Of a stretch of 64,000 bases of DNA, positions 47,763 through 57,368 are shown piece after piece; within the stretch, counting starts at the first letter, position 1, and each line of letters opens with the position of its first letter. A model generated the notes under the pieces. That model was not told the DNA's origin and did not search any database. It was given only the letters and a program-made list of their open reading frames with translations. A program made the position numbers and the translations under genes. This stretch comes from Paludibacter sp. GTDB lineage: Bacteria; Bacteroidota; Bacteroidia; Bacteroidales; Paludibacteraceae. Location of the stretch: assembly GCA_028692715.1 (NCBI GenBank), contig JAQUWU010000029.1, positions 1 to 64,000 on the forward strand, given 5' to 3'.

Positions 47763-48152
47763 ATGACAATATTCAGCAAAATTATAGCAGGTGAAATTCC
47801 TTGTTTCAAAATTGCAGAAGACGAACGTTTTTTTGCATTCTTAGATATTAATCCTATGACCAAAGGACATACTTTAGTCATCCCAAAACGGGAAGAAGAT
47901 TATCTATTCAATTTGGAAGATGAATTACTGGCAAGCATGATTGTTTTTTCGAAGAAAGTGGCTAAAGCAATAGAAAAAAGTGTTTCCTGTGCTCGTGTAG
48001 GAGTAGCTGTCATTGGAATGGAAGTACCACATGCTCATATCCATTTAATTCCGATAAACAAAGAGTCAGATATGAACTTTAAAAATCCGAAATTAAAATT
48101 GAGTACCGAGGAAATGAATTTAATTGCTGAAGAAATAAGGTCAAATTTATAA
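47763..48152 (+). CDS. HIT family protein
   Basis: A 129-residue histidine-triad nucleotide hydrolase of the Hint branch, typically hydrolysing AMP-linked phosphoramidates and dinucleoside phosphates. The triad HAHIHLIP is at H90, H92 and H94, with the N-terminal IIAGEIPCFKIAED and GHTLVIPKR typical. The greA-HIT neighbourhood is common in Bacteroidota. Ends in a strong terminator. Confidence 0.92.
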   Translation: MTIFSKIIAGEIPCFKIAEDERFFAFLDINPMTKGHTLVIPKREEDYLFNLEDELLASMIVFSKKVAKAIEKSVSCARVGVAVIGMEVPHAHIHLIPINKESDMNFKNPKLKLSTEEMNLIAEEIRSNL

Positions 48153-48169
48153 TAAAACAAAGTTCTTTT

Positions 48170-48208
48170 ACGGAGAGCCAAAGTAAAAATTTCACTTTGG
48201 CTCTCCGT
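48170..48208 (+). terminator. Intrinsic terminator after the HIT gene
   Basis: ACGGAGAGCCAAAGT (48170-48184) pairs perfectly with ACTTTGGCTCTCCGT (48194-48208), 9-nt loop, followed by ATTTATAATT. Confidence 0.8.
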
Positions 48209-48370
48209 ATTTATAATTGTTGAATTTCAACTCGTACGAACAAAATGAGTTGAAAATTGGTTTTAATTTGTAACAAATTTACTTTTTGTAAATTACTATT
48301 AAACGGACTTTGATTCTGTTAAATATTAGAGCTGTTATAAAAATTCATTACCTTATAATTTTATACAATT

Positions 48371-49567
48371 ATGATAAAGAAAATTTTCGGGAGAGTCTTA
48401 ATACTATTGATTCTCAGCCCTGTTCTAATGTTTTTGCTTTGGGCATTTACTTCCACAAAAAGAATAAATGTTTTAATTCTTGATAAAACGGTTTTAACAT
48501 CAAAAGGACAAGAACATGTTTCTTTTAGTTGGATATTAAAACACGATAATTATGTTCGTTCTAATGGTGAGCCTTATAAAAGCAATATTGATTATTTTGG
48601 ATTTTTCCCTAACGATAGCGGAAATTATAAAATTAAAGATTTCAACAACTTTAATCCCGTTTTGTTAGATTCGCTTTCAACAGCCTATGATATGGTTTAT
48701 TACACCGACCTTTATGGAATTTACGAAGGCGAATGGCACGAACAATATCCTGAAGTTGCTCCCGAATATTCTAATTATGTTGATAATTCGCTTGAACATA
48801 CCCGCAAAATTTATGGTGGTATGACTTATAATGAGTTGGAATTACTTCACAAAATGAAAGTACAGAAAAAACTCATTATTACCGAATTTAATGTCATCGC
48901 TTCTCCTACCTCAAATAATATCAGAAAAGATTTTGAGAAGGAATTCAATATGGAATGGACAGGTTGGGTTGGAAGATATTACGAGACGCTTGACACAACA
49001 GTAAACAAAGAATTACCCCGATGGATGAAGAAAAACTATCGCCTCCAACACAATGATATCTGGCCTTTTCATAAATCAGGAATTGTTTTCGTGAGAAATG
49101 ATGATAAAATTGAAATATTGGAAAATAAAACTCATTTAAATATTGAGCTCCCAGTAATTCACACTTCAAAGGAATACATGACAAAATACGGTTTACCTGA
49201 AGAAATGAAATATCCATTCTGGTTTGATATTATCAAGACTTCTGGTGAAAACAAAATCGTTTCTGAATATAAATTAAGTCCTAACCAAAATGGAAGTGAA
49301 TTACTAAGAGCATACGGCATTCCGAAGGTTTTCCCTGCTGTGATTGAACATGACAGTACCGATTATAAGTTTCATTATTTTGCAGGTGATTTTAGTGACA
49401 GCTCTATCGGTTTAAATTCATCAAAATTCAAATGGATAAATATATTTAGTAATTTTTCGTACCAGTTAAGTGCTCAGGAAAGAGTAAGCTTTTTTTGGGA
49501 TTATTACCGACCAATGATGAGTGAGATTATGAAGAATTATTATACTGAGATTTCTACGGAGAATTAA
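48371..49567 (+). CDS. Membrane-anchored protein of unknown function
   Basis: A 398-residue protein I do not recognise. An N-terminal hydrophobic helix (about 8-28, VLILLILSPVLMFLLWAF) is a signal anchor, and the rest is a soluble extracytoplasmic domain rich in Asn, Lys and aromatic residues. It starts INVLILDKTVLTSKGQEHVSF, has YDMVYYTDLYGIYEGEWHE and a patch IITEFNVIASPTSNNIR, and ends in an aromatic helix FFWDYYRPMMSEIM. The alpha/beta pattern with VLILDKT and YDMVYYTD could be a Rossmann- or GATase-like fold, but no catalytic motif is certain. It stands alone between strong terminators. Confidence 0.7.
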   Translation: MIKKIFGRVLILLILSPVLMFLLWAFTSTKRINVLILDKTVLTSKGQEHVSFSWILKHDNYVRSNGEPYKSNIDYFGFFPNDSGNYKIKDFNNFNPVLLDSLSTAYDMVYYTDLYGIYEGEWHEQYPEVAPEYSNYVDNSLEHTRKIYGGMTYNELELLHKMKVQKKLIITEFNVIASPTSNNIRKDFEKEFNMEWTGWVGRYYETLDTTVNKELPRWMKKNYRLQHNDIWPFHKSGIVFVRNDDKIEILENKTHLNIELPVIHTSKEYMTKYGLPEEMKYPFWFDIIKTSGENKIVSEYKLSPNQNGSELLRAYGIPKVFPAVIEHDSTDYKFHYFAGDFSDSSIGLNSSKFKWINIFSNFSYQLSAQERVSFFWDYYRPMMSEIMKNYYTEISTEN

Positions 49568-49610
49568 ACTAACTGATTCCAAACCTTTTTATTGAAAAGC
49601 AATGATTATT

Positions 49611-49656
49611 ATAAACGACAAAAGATTGAAGAGACCTTCAATCTTTTGTCGTTTAT
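49611..49656. terminator. Bidirectional terminator with 21-bp perfect stem
   Basis: ATAAACGACAAAAGATTGAA (first 20 of 21 bases, 49611-49631) is mirrored exactly at 49636-49656 around the loop AGAC. It separates convergent genes ending at 49567 and 49691. Confidence 0.75.
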
Positions 49657-49690
49657 AGAGTTGTATACTTAAAATCTCACCAGTTTTTTT

Positions 49691-51034
49691 TTAATCTTTT
49701 ATCAACTGTATTATTTCTAATCGTATCTCTTGAGTACGTTTCATCAATTTTGAATTTTTCAATCTGATAAATCTTAACTTAGCAAAAAGAGTTCTTGTTT
49801 CTCTGTACCAACGCATTGCTACTTTTCCAAACAAATACTGACTTATAAAAAATAACAAGCACATCCACCATATAGAACTAATTAAATTCCAAAACAATAT
49901 CAATTGAAGGATATAAAACAAAGGAAATGTAAATATTCCCAACCCAAACTGTAGAGAACTAAAAAAGCCGTCATATTGGGCTTTAAATACATATTTACGA
50001 AGAAATACAGGAGCAAAAAAAGGTAGAAAGTTCAATAACAAACCCAGTATAAAAACCGGCAATGAAATTAGAAGTAAAATACTTTCGAGAAACAGATTCA
50101 GTGCTTTGAAGGGTGCTTTCTCCAATATTTTAGTTTTTAGTTTTAATCTCGATAAACCTTCTTTATATTCGCGACTTAAGACATTCAGTTTTTCTATTTT
50201 ATCTTTATTTTCAAGTTCTATATTATTTAATTTATTACCCAGTTTTTGCCTCCCTTTAAATAAAGAATATACGTCCTCTGTAATTTTCTCTTCCTCTAGG
50301 ATTGATGTATTCGCAATTTCAACAACGGTTTCGTAACAATCATAAAATTCTGTAGTGTCAAAATTTACCGTCAAATTACACAATTGGGTTTTTAGAGCAG
50401 TTCGAATTTCGTTGGTAGCTAAGACCGTATTTTCTTCGTAATGTTCCATATAGTCCGATACTTCTATTGGTTCTCCGAAGCTTAAAATTAAGTGTTTCCC
50501 AAATTTTACATAATCACCATAATCTAGTCCAACTGGGATAATCTTGACGTTTGGCCTAGTCCCATGTTTTTGCTGTGCCGCAAAGGCTATTCTGAAAATC
50601 CCTTTAACCAATGGCCTGATTTTCTTTTGGTCTGATTGATTTCCTTCCGGCATAATTCCAAGTGCCTTGTTATGTTCCAACACTTCAACACAACGATCAA
50701 AAATCGCTTGATTTTTTCCCAGATTTTCTAACCCATCACGCATTCGGAAAGCAGGCATAATTTTGGTAAAGTGTAATCCCTTAGCCGCAAGTTTATTATT
50801 GAACATATCGGCACGGGCAAGAAAAACCACGGGTAGTTTGTGAGGAATTGTGGCCAAGATTGCCAATGCATCCATTAATGCATTGTTGTGATTAGGAGCA
50901 AAAATTATTGGAGTGTCAGTTGGGATATTTTCCCTTCCAATCACTATAAATTTACTATAAAACTGTTTAAATAAAAAATTTACGTAATACTTACTTAAAC
51001 TATATGAAGTTGTGAAATCGTATATTTTTGACAT
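49691..51034 (-). CDS. PlsC-like glycerolipid acyltransferase with C-terminal membrane helices
   Basis: A 447-residue 1-acylglycerol-3-phosphate or glycerol-3-phosphate acyltransferase-like protein. Block I reads NHNNALMD, an H-x5-D spacing one residue longer than the classic NHx4D and similar to yeast-type GPATs; block III is MPEGNQSD and a later proline-containing VKIIPVGLDYG matches block IV. Residues 285-390 contain two or three hydrophobic segments (for example LFLESILLLISLPVFILGLLL), unlike the short PlsC. Role in membrane phospholipid synthesis is probable. Followed downstream on the same strand only by the terminator. Confidence 0.8.
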   Translation of the reverse strand: MSKIYDFTTSYSLSKYYVNFLFKQFYSKFIVIGRENIPTDTPIIFAPNHNNALMDALAILATIPHKLPVVFLARADMFNNKLAAKGLHFTKIMPAFRMRDGLENLGKNQAIFDRCVEVLEHNKALGIMPEGNQSDQKKIRPLVKGIFRIAFAAQQKHGTRPNVKIIPVGLDYGDYVKFGKHLILSFGEPIEVSDYMEHYEENTVLATNEIRTALKTQLCNLTVNFDTTEFYDCYETVVEIANTSILEEEKITEDVYSLFKGRQKLGNKLNNIELENKDKIEKLNVLSREYKEGLSRLKLKTKILEKAPFKALNLFLESILLLISLPVFILGLLLNFLPFFAPVFLRKYVFKAQYDGFFSSLQFGLGIFTFPLFYILQLILFWNLISSIWWMCLLFFISQYLFGKVAMRWYRETRTLFAKLRFIRLKNSKLMKRTQEIRLEIIQLIKD

Positions 51035-51077
51035 TAAATAAATTTGTTTCTGAATTTTGAGATGAAATCAGTGAAAA

Positions 51078-52028
51078 TCAGTTGGGTTCTTTCCTCGACC
51101 AGATACCGGCAATTGTAAGGCCTGAAATGATATGCCAAATACCCCACCAGGCAGTAATAAACAACATTCCACCCAATGCCATATCGTGCGGAAATATTTT
51201 TGTATTAAACAATAACACCAACCCCAACCCTGAATTTTGGATTCCTGTTTCAATAGTGACAGTTCGCCGATCCTTATTAGGAAGTTTGAAAATAGTTCCT
51301 AAAGAGAATCCTGTACCAAGTGCAAGTAAGTTATGTATCAAAACAATAAAGAAAATATAAAAAATATGATCCATAAATAATTGCAGGTTGTTTGCAAAAG
51401 CCAACACCACCATTAACAAGAAAAAGACTATCGATAAAATCTGGATTGGCTTTTTGAGTTTGTCGGTTGCTTTTGGAAAGTATTTTGCAAATAACACACC
51501 TAGAATCAATGGAATTCCAAGCAAGATAAATACCGTTTGAAACATTTGTGCATTATCAATTTCCAACGGTTGAAGTATGGTACCTGTAGTTCGGTTAGAT
51601 ATAAATTTCATGTAAATTCCACCCCAGAATGCAAAATTAAAAGGAGTAGAAATAGTGGCCAGCAAAGTTGTTCCGGCTGATAATCCTATAGATAACTCGG
51701 TATTCGCTTTTGATAATGAGGACATGAAATTTGAAATATTTCCACCCGGACAGGCAGCCACTAAAATCATTCCCATGGCAACAGTTGGTGTAATGTATTT
51801 GTTTAATACAACCACCAAAAGAAAAGTAACAAGTGGTAGAAAAAATAATTGTGAAGTTAGTCCTACGATGGTTGATTTTGGATCTTTTATTAAACCCGAA
51901 AATTGCTTCGGTTTAATCCCTAATGCTACCCCAAACATTATAAAACTTAGAATGATATTTATCACATGCATTCCCGATGCAGAAAAGTTAATCCGAATAG
52001 GATCTAATTGAAGGAGCGATTCGTACAT
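51078..52028 (-). CDS. BASS family (bile acid:sodium symporter-like) transporter
   Basis: A 316-residue inner-membrane protein with nine or ten hydrophobic helices, of the PF01758 family. Sodium-coupled uptake of an organic anion is the usual role; real substrates in bacteria include pantoate, pyruvate or other acids and are not predictable here. Helix-1 FGVALGIKPKQF and the crossover motif AACPGGNISNFMSSLSKANTELSI are diagnostic. It lies 43 bp upstream of the acyltransferase gene on the same strand, so a shared transcript is possible. Confidence 0.88.
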   Translation of the reverse strand: MYESLLQLDPIRINFSASGMHVINIILSFIMFGVALGIKPKQFSGLIKDPKSTIVGLTSQLFFLPLVTFLLVVVLNKYITPTVAMGMILVAACPGGNISNFMSSLSKANTELSIGLSAGTTLLATISTPFNFAFWGGIYMKFISNRTTGTILQPLEIDNAQMFQTVFILLGIPLILGVLFAKYFPKATDKLKKPIQILSIVFFLLMVVLAFANNLQLFMDHIFYIFFIVLIHNLLALGTGFSLGTIFKLPNKDRRTVTIETGIQNSGLGLVLLFNTKIFPHDMALGGMLFITAWWGIWHIISGLTIAGIWSRKEPN

Positions 52029-52177
52029 ATATCAATCTTTTTAATTGGTACTACAAATATATAAATTAATTTTTGTTAGAAGTACAAAAATACTATATTT
52101 ACAATTGAATTTTTTTAAAATAGTTTTTTTACTTAACTTTGCAATATATTTATTTAATTATACTTGTTAAAAATAAT

Positions 52178-53005
52178 ATGAGAAAGAGTTTTTTCCTATT
52201 TTTATTCTGTGTTAATTGTTTAGCAACATCGTTTGCTCAAGAAAATGATTCAATACCTACAATGACTAAAGTAAGTTTTGAAACTAATTATGGAAAATTT
52301 ATTGTTGAGTTATATCCCGAAACAGTAAAACACAGAGCTAATTTTATCAAACTAGTAAATAGTGGGTACTACGACGGCTTATTATTCCATCGTGTAATTG
52401 CTAATTTTATGATTCAGGCAGGAGATCCAAAATCAAAAAACACATCTGCCGGCTCAGTTTTAGGGTCGGGTGATGTGAGTTATACCATTCCAGCTGAATT
52501 TATTTATCCGCAATACTATCATAAGCGTGGCGCATTAGCAGCTGCCCGTCAGGGCGATGACACAAATCCCAAAAAAGCCTCCTCTGGCGCTCAGTTTTAT
52601 ATTGTACAGGGACATGTTTATACCGTAAATGACCTCAGGGCATTAGAAAGAAAAGCGCAAAGAATCCTTGTAAGAGATGCCTATCAGAAAAAGTTAGCCG
52701 AAAACAAGTCGCTGGCGTACAAATTAAAATCAGAAAAAGATCCTGCGAAATATGATGTATTGCAGGACTCAATAATGAGAGAAATTCGCAATGAACTTGA
52801 TGATAACCCAAAATATAAGTTCAGCAAACAACAAATTATTGATTATACGACTATAGGCGGTACACCTCACTTGGATGGAGAATATACAGTTTTTGGAGAA
52901 GTAATCGAAGGATTGGATGTGATTGATAAAATATCGAAAGTGAAAGTTGGGAAATACGACAGGCCTATTGAAGATGTAAAAATATTGAGTGCTAAATGCC
53001 TTTAG
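52178..53005 (+). CDS. Periplasmic cyclophilin-type peptidyl-prolyl isomerase
   Basis: Catalyses cis-trans isomerisation of prolyl bonds during folding of exported proteins. The ATG at 52178 gives a signal peptide (1-20, ending ATSFAQ), 275 residues in all; the longer frame from 52139 has an implausible N-terminal extension. Cyclophilin motifs: NFIKLVNSGYYDGLLFHRVI, the active-site-like FMIQAGDP and SSGAQFYIVQG, and the final GEYTVFGEVIEGLDVIDKI. A charged helical insertion of about 65 residues (from LRALERKAQ to SKQQIIDY) sits before the last strands, a feature common in Bacteroidota periplasmic cyclophilins. Confidence 0.9.
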   Translation: MRKSFFLFLFCVNCLATSFAQENDSIPTMTKVSFETNYGKFIVELYPETVKHRANFIKLVNSGYYDGLLFHRVIANFMIQAGDPKSKNTSAGSVLGSGDVSYTIPAEFIYPQYYHKRGALAAARQGDDTNPKKASSGAQFYIVQGHVYTVNDLRALERKAQRILVRDAYQKKLAENKSLAYKLKSEKDPAKYDVLQDSIMREIRNELDDNPKYKFSKQQIIDYTTIGGTPHLDGEYTVFGEVIEGLDVIDKISKVKVGKYDRPIEDVKILSAKCL

Positions 53006-53036
53006 ATAGTTGTATTTAACTTAACTTATTTCATAA

Positions 53037-53074
53037 AAGAAACCGGAATTGATAATTGTCAATTCCGGTTTCTT
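53037..53074. terminator. Bidirectional intrinsic terminator
   Basis: AAGAAACCGGAATTG (53037-53051) pairs perfectly with CAATTCCGGTTTCTT (53060-53074), 8-nt loop. It lies between the convergent cyclophilin gene and rnfA, ending the rnf operon. Confidence 0.85.
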
Positions 53075-53094
53075 AATATAGAAATCTATAAATT

Positions 53095-53670
53095 TTATTT
53101 CACAATTCCGGCAAAACCCATAAATGCCATTGCTAATAAACCTGCAGTAAGCAATGCAACAGGTGTTCCTTCCATGCCTTTTGGTAATTTCGACATATTC
53201 AATTGTTCTCTGATTCCGGCAAACAAAATTAATGCAAGACCAAAACCAACCGATGTAGAGATAGCAAAAACAACACTTTCCACTAAGTCAAAGTCTTTTT
53301 TAATAACTATCAGGGCAACTCCTAAAATAGCACAGTTTGTTGTAATAAGTGGAAGAAAAACTCCTAAAGCCTGATACAAAGCAGGTGAAATCTTTTTCAA
53401 AATAATCTCAACCAATTGCACTAAAGCTGCAATTACCAAAATAAAGGTAATGGTTTGAAGGTATCCGATTTCAAACGGATCTAGCACTGATTTCTGGATA
53501 ATATAAGTGATTACTGTAGCTATTGTCATAACAAAAGCAACTGCACCACTCATTCCCAATGCTGTTTCAATTTTCTTAGAAACTCCCAGAAAAGGACAAA
53601 TGCCGAGAAATTGTGATAATACGATATTGTTTACAAAAACGGCACTGATAAAAATTAATATATAACTCAT
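53095..53670 (-). CDS. rnfA: Rnf electron transport complex subunit A
   Basis: Integral membrane subunit of the ferredoxin:NAD+ oxidoreductase that couples electron flow to sodium (or proton) export. The 191-residue protein has six hydrophobic helices; the first carries the family sequence VNNIVLSQFLGICPFLG with the cysteine that helps hold a membrane [2Fe-2S] cluster shared with RnfE, and a second TTNCAILGVAL contains another conserved cysteine. Last gene of the rnfBCDGEA order, 55 bp after rnfE. Confidence 0.95.
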   Translation of the reverse strand: MSYILIFISAVFVNNIVLSQFLGICPFLGVSKKIETALGMSGAVAFVMTIATVITYIIQKSVLDPFEIGYLQTITFILVIAALVQLVEIILKKISPALYQALGVFLPLITTNCAILGVALIVIKKDFDLVESVVFAISTSVGFGLALILFAGIREQLNMSKLPKGMEGTPVALLTAGLLAMAFMGFAGIVK

Positions 53671-53725
53671 ATGAATTTTAGATTTTAGATATACAATTTT
53701 ATACTTTTTATTCCCCTATCAAAGT

Positions 53726-54316
53726 TTAGGCTTTTTTTAATTTGTTCATTATGGCGATGAGATAACCCAAAGCAATAAAAGCTCCCGGGGCTAATACAAA
53801 TATCAACATTCCATAATTCTCGGGGAAGATGGTCAATCCGAAGACTTTTCCTGTTCCCAACAATTCGCGAACCATTCCCAGTAAGGTTAAAGAGAAGGTA
53901 AAACCAAGTCCCATTCCTAAACCATCGAGCAATGAATCGAATACCGAGTTTTTTGAGGCAAAAGCTTCGGCACGACCTAATACGATACAATTGACTACAA
54001 TAAGTGGAATGAAAATACCTAAACTTTCGTATAATGCAGGAACGTAAGCTTCCATTGCCATTTGTACCACACTCACAAAAGTAGCAATAACAACAACATA
54101 AGCCGGAATACGCACCTGATCGGGGATTATATTTTTCAATAACGAAATGGCTATGTTGGAGCCCACTAAAACGAATAATGTCGCCAATCCCATGCCCATG
54201 CCGTTTTCGGCCGACGAAGTTGTGGCAAGCGTTGGACACATTCCTAAAATCAGAACCAATGTTGGATTTTCTTTTATCAATCCATTGGTAATAATTTTGA
54301 ATTTTGAATTTTTCAT
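53726..54316 (-). CDS. rnfE: Rnf electron transport complex subunit E
   Basis: Membrane subunit paralogous to RnfA with inverted topology; the two form the pseudo-symmetric core. 196 residues, six helices. NPTLVLILGMCPTLATT and VVNCIVLGRAEAFA carry the conserved cysteines in positions matching those of RnfA. It begins 66 bp after the rnfG stop. Confidence 0.95.
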   Translation of the reverse strand: MKNSKFKIITNGLIKENPTLVLILGMCPTLATTSSAENGMGMGLATLFVLVGSNIAISLLKNIIPDQVRIPAYVVVIATFVSVVQMAMEAYVPALYESLGIFIPLIVVNCIVLGRAEAFASKNSVFDSLLDGLGMGLGFTFSLTLLGMVRELLGTGKVFGLTIFPENYGMLIFVLAPGAFIALGYLIAIMNKLKKA

Positions 54317-54382
54317 TGTAATTGTTGTTTTAATTTTTAAAGAGATAAAATCTCATATAAAAAACAATATCTTTTAATTAAA

Positions 54383-54958
54383 TTATTTCTCTGGAATATT
54401 AGCAGAATAAGCATTGTAAGCATTCTGAACTGCTCCTAAAAATGCTTTAGAGCTAATGGTTGCTGCAGTAATTGCATCTACGTCTTTTACAGTCATTGGT
54501 GTAACGCCCGGATCTACTCCTTTAATGTTTTGTTTCCCTTTATCGGTTTTGAACCAGGTAACCATTTTTGCACCAAGTCCCGGAGTTTCATTTTGTTCCA
54601 ATACAAAATAATCAATAATTTTTCCGGTTTTATCAAAGCCTATAATAACACCTACACGACCATTATAACCTCTTACGGTAATAGTTTCTACAGCTGATCC
54701 AATAAATTCATTGTTTTTATTGTACGCTCTGTATGTTTTGGTCGATTCAAGGCCTTCAGTTTTAACCACAGGTTCTGCATCGATATGATCGTAAGGAGGC
54801 AATACATTTTTAATCGCATTCTGTTGCTTGGCAATCTTTGCCATTGCAATAGGTCCTTTTGTAAAAGTATATACCGATGCGAGTGCCAATGCAGCAAACA
54901 TTGTAATGCCCGAAAGCACCAACACCATATTTCTGAAATTTGATTCTAATTTTGCCAT
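54383..54958 (-). CDS. rnfG: Rnf electron transport complex subunit G
   Basis: Periplasm-facing flavoprotein anchored by one N-terminal helix (about 11-31), carrying covalently bound FMN. The flavinylation site is the threonine T167 in VKDVDAITAATISSKA (related to the S-G-A-T motif used by the ApbE transferase). The FMN-binding domain also shows ETPGLGAKM. 191 residues, within the usual range. ApbE itself is not in this window. Confidence 0.93.
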   Translation of the reverse strand: MAKLESNFRNMVLVLSGITMFAALALASVYTFTKGPIAMAKIAKQQNAIKNVLPPYDHIDAEPVVKTEGLESTKTYRAYNKNNEFIGSAVETITVRGYNGRVGVIIGFDKTGKIIDYFVLEQNETPGLGAKMVTWFKTDKGKQNIKGVDPGVTPMTVKDVDAITAATISSKAFLGAVQNAYNAYSANIPEK

Positions 54959-55004
54959 GCTGAATAAAACTTATTCCTTGTTAGTCCCCTTTATATCGGG
55001 AAAA

Positions 55005-55973
55005 TTATTTTTTATTTTTTACTACTTCGCCAAAGCGTTTTGGCTTAATGTAGGTATTTATTAAGGGTGTGAATGCGTTCATAATTAAAATGGCAAACGA
55101 AACACCTTCAGGATAAACAGGTGAAATACGAATAATTACAGTTAGTAAGCCAATACCAACACCATAAATCAACATGCCTTTTTTGGTCATTGGGGAAGTT
55201 ACATAATCCGTTGCCATATAAATAGCCCCCAGCAATAAACCGCCTGATAACAGGTAATCAAGTGGTGAAACAATATAACTTTGAGGTGCAGCCAAATGTA
55301 AAATATAAATAAACAATGCAACTGTTGCCAAAATGCTAATAGGAATATGCCAAGTAATTACTTTTTTATACAATAAATAAACAAAACCAAGCAGCAAAGC
55401 AAGACCTGAAACTTCACCCATCGAACCTCCGATATTTCCGATGAGTAATTGCAAAGTATCGGGTTGAACGCCAAAATTCATATTACGCAAAGTGGTTGGA
55501 GCTGTAATTGCATCCAAATAATGTGTGCTTAAGGCCTCAGGCACAGGCCAACTGGTCATCGCAACTGGGAATGAAATTAACAGGAATACACGAGCCACCA
55601 AAGCAGGATTAAAAGGATTGTTTCCTAAGCCACCGAAGCTCATTTTAGCCACTCCAATAGCCACTAACGAACCTACAATAACAATATAAACAGGAATATT
55701 GGAAGGCAAATTAAACGCCAGCAATAAACCTGTGAGAGCAGCCGAACCATCTTTAATTGTATTTTCACCTTTTAGAATGTATTTTTGTATTAAGTATTCG
55801 AAAAGAACACATGAAATAATAGCCGTCAAACTAACTATCAAAGCTCCTAATCCAAAATAATACAAAGCAACCAGATATGCAGGCATCAAAGCAATAATCA
55901 CAGCCTGCATATTCTTCGAAATGGAATTGCCACTATGTACGTGCGGTGCAGGTGAAATAATTAATTTATCCAT
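55005..55973 (-). CDS. rnfD: Rnf electron transport complex subunit D
   Basis: Polytopic membrane subunit with a covalent FMN; 322 residues and about nine or ten helices. It starts ISPAPHVHSGNSISKNM as the family does. The flavinylation region is YLDAITAPTTLRNM (threonine within an S/T-x-x-T-like motif), and NNPFNPALVARVF and TDYVTSPMTKKGMLIYGVG are conserved. It is 46 bp downstream-to-upstream adjacent to rnfG. Confidence 0.94.
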   Translation of the reverse strand: MDKLIISPAPHVHSGNSISKNMQAVIIALMPAYLVALYYFGLGALIVSLTAIISCVLFEYLIQKYILKGENTIKDGSAALTGLLLAFNLPSNIPVYIVIVGSLVAIGVAKMSFGGLGNNPFNPALVARVFLLISFPVAMTSWPVPEALSTHYLDAITAPTTLRNMNFGVQPDTLQLLIGNIGGSMGEVSGLALLLGFVYLLYKKVITWHIPISILATVALFIYILHLAAPQSYIVSPLDYLLSGGLLLGAIYMATDYVTSPMTKKGMLIYGVGIGLLTVIIRISPVYPEGVSFAILIMNAFTPLINTYIKPKRFGEVVKNKK

Positions 55974-56025
55974 ATTTAATTTTAATTGTTCGTTCTACTT
56001 TACAAATCCTGATAAAAGGATTCTA

Positions 56026-57360
56026 TTATTTCTTAATTTGTCTTGATCTAATTATTCCACCTACTGTTGATTTCCCAAAACGAATATAATCGAGTAAAGC
56101 GCGGTTTGATGGACAAGTATAGCTACAACTTCCACATTCAATACAATCCATAACTCTTTCCTTTTCCATTTCAGGCCACATTTCACGTTCGCTCTGATTC
56201 ATCAACAAATAGGGCTCAAGTCCCATTGGACAGACGTTTACACATTTTGAACAACGAATGCAATTTTGCGTTTTATTGCGAACAGATTCTGTATCCTGCA
56301 TAAATAAAACTCCGGCACTACCTTTAGCCATTGGCACATCCAATGTCATTAACGAACGACCCATCATCGGTCCACCACCAACAATTTTACCGGTATCAGC
56401 AGGAACACCACCCGCCTGATTAACGACTTCGGAAAGCATAGTTCCCAATCGAACCAGATAATTTCCCGGATTTTTTGACGATTTCCCCGTTATTGTAATG
56501 ACTCTTTCGAACAAAGGTTTATTTTTCTGAACAGCTTCGTAAACAGCATAAGTAGTTCCAACGTTTTGAACAACAGCACCCACTTCAATAGGCAATGCAC
56601 CACTTGGCACTTGACGTCCGATAGTTGCATCAATCAACTGTTTTTCACCTCCTTGCGGATACTGAACTTTCAGGGCCATTACTTCGACACCGGCAAAATC
56701 TTTCGCTAATTTATGAAATAATGCAATTGCATCCTTTTTATTATTTTCAATACCAACTATGGCACGTCTTACATCCAATGCTTTCATCAAAATGCTAATC
56801 CCAACCATTATTTCTTCCCCTTTTTCCATCATTAATTGATGATCACAAGTAAGATATGATTCACATTCAACCGCATTAATAATCAACACATCAGCTTTCT
56901 TACCGGGAGGAGGCGAAAGTTTTACATGCGTAGGAAATGTTGCGCCACCAAGACCAACAATCCCGGCTTCGGCAATTTTCTTTATAATTTCTTCTTTAGT
57001 AAGATTACATTCACGCTTTACTTCAGGGCTACGATCAATTGTTTCAACCCATTCATCGCCATTCACTTCAACAAATACTGCAGCACGTTTATAACCTGTA
57101 GCATCTAATTGTACATCAATTTTGTTCACTTTTCCGGAAACCGACGAGTGAACATTTGCCGAAATAAAACCGTTAGCTTTACCAATAAGTTGTCCTACTT
57201 TTACAAATTCGCCTTTTGCTACAATAGGTAAAGATGGAGCACCAATATAATGTGCCAGTGGAATAGCCACTAGCTTTGGAAGATTAGCTTGAATAATTTT
57301 TTTTCCTGCTGAGAATTTATTTTCGGCAGGATGAATACCACCTATTCTGAAAGTTTTCAT
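56026..57360 (-). CDS. rnfC: Rnf electron transport complex subunit C
   Basis: Peripheral cytoplasmic subunit that carries the NADH/FMN site and two [4Fe-4S] clusters. 444 residues from the ATG at 57360 (MKTFRIGGIHPAENK); a longer frame to 57381 only reads repeat DNA and is rejected. The N-terminal barrel-sandwich region, the GGGATFPTHVKL-like GLGGATFPTHVKL, the NADH-site VECESYLTCD, and the two ferredoxin motifs CIRCSKCVNVCP and CIECGSCSYTCP are all visible. A repeat pair lies between it and rnfB. Confidence 0.95.
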   Translation of the reverse strand: MKTFRIGGIHPAENKFSAGKKIIQANLPKLVAIPLAHYIGAPSLPIVAKGEFVKVGQLIGKANGFISANVHSSVSGKVNKIDVQLDATGYKRAAVFVEVNGDEWVETIDRSPEVKRECNLTKEEIIKKIAEAGIVGLGGATFPTHVKLSPPPGKKADVLIINAVECESYLTCDHQLMMEKGEEIMVGISILMKALDVRRAIVGIENNKKDAIALFHKLAKDFAGVEVMALKVQYPQGGEKQLIDATIGRQVPSGALPIEVGAVVQNVGTTYAVYEAVQKNKPLFERVITITGKSSKNPGNYLVRLGTMLSEVVNQAGGVPADTGKIVGGGPMMGRSLMTLDVPMAKGSAGVLFMQDTESVRNKTQNCIRCSKCVNVCPMGLEPYLLMNQSEREMWPEMEKERVMDCIECGSCSYTCPSNRALLDYIRFGKSTVGGIIRSRQIKK

Positions 57361-57368
57361 ATATAAGA

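Noticed and set aside
53685-54239. 184-codon open frame on the minus strand over rnfE
   Set aside because: It is an out-of-frame reading of rnfE, whose membrane helices and cysteine motifs are clear in the other frame.
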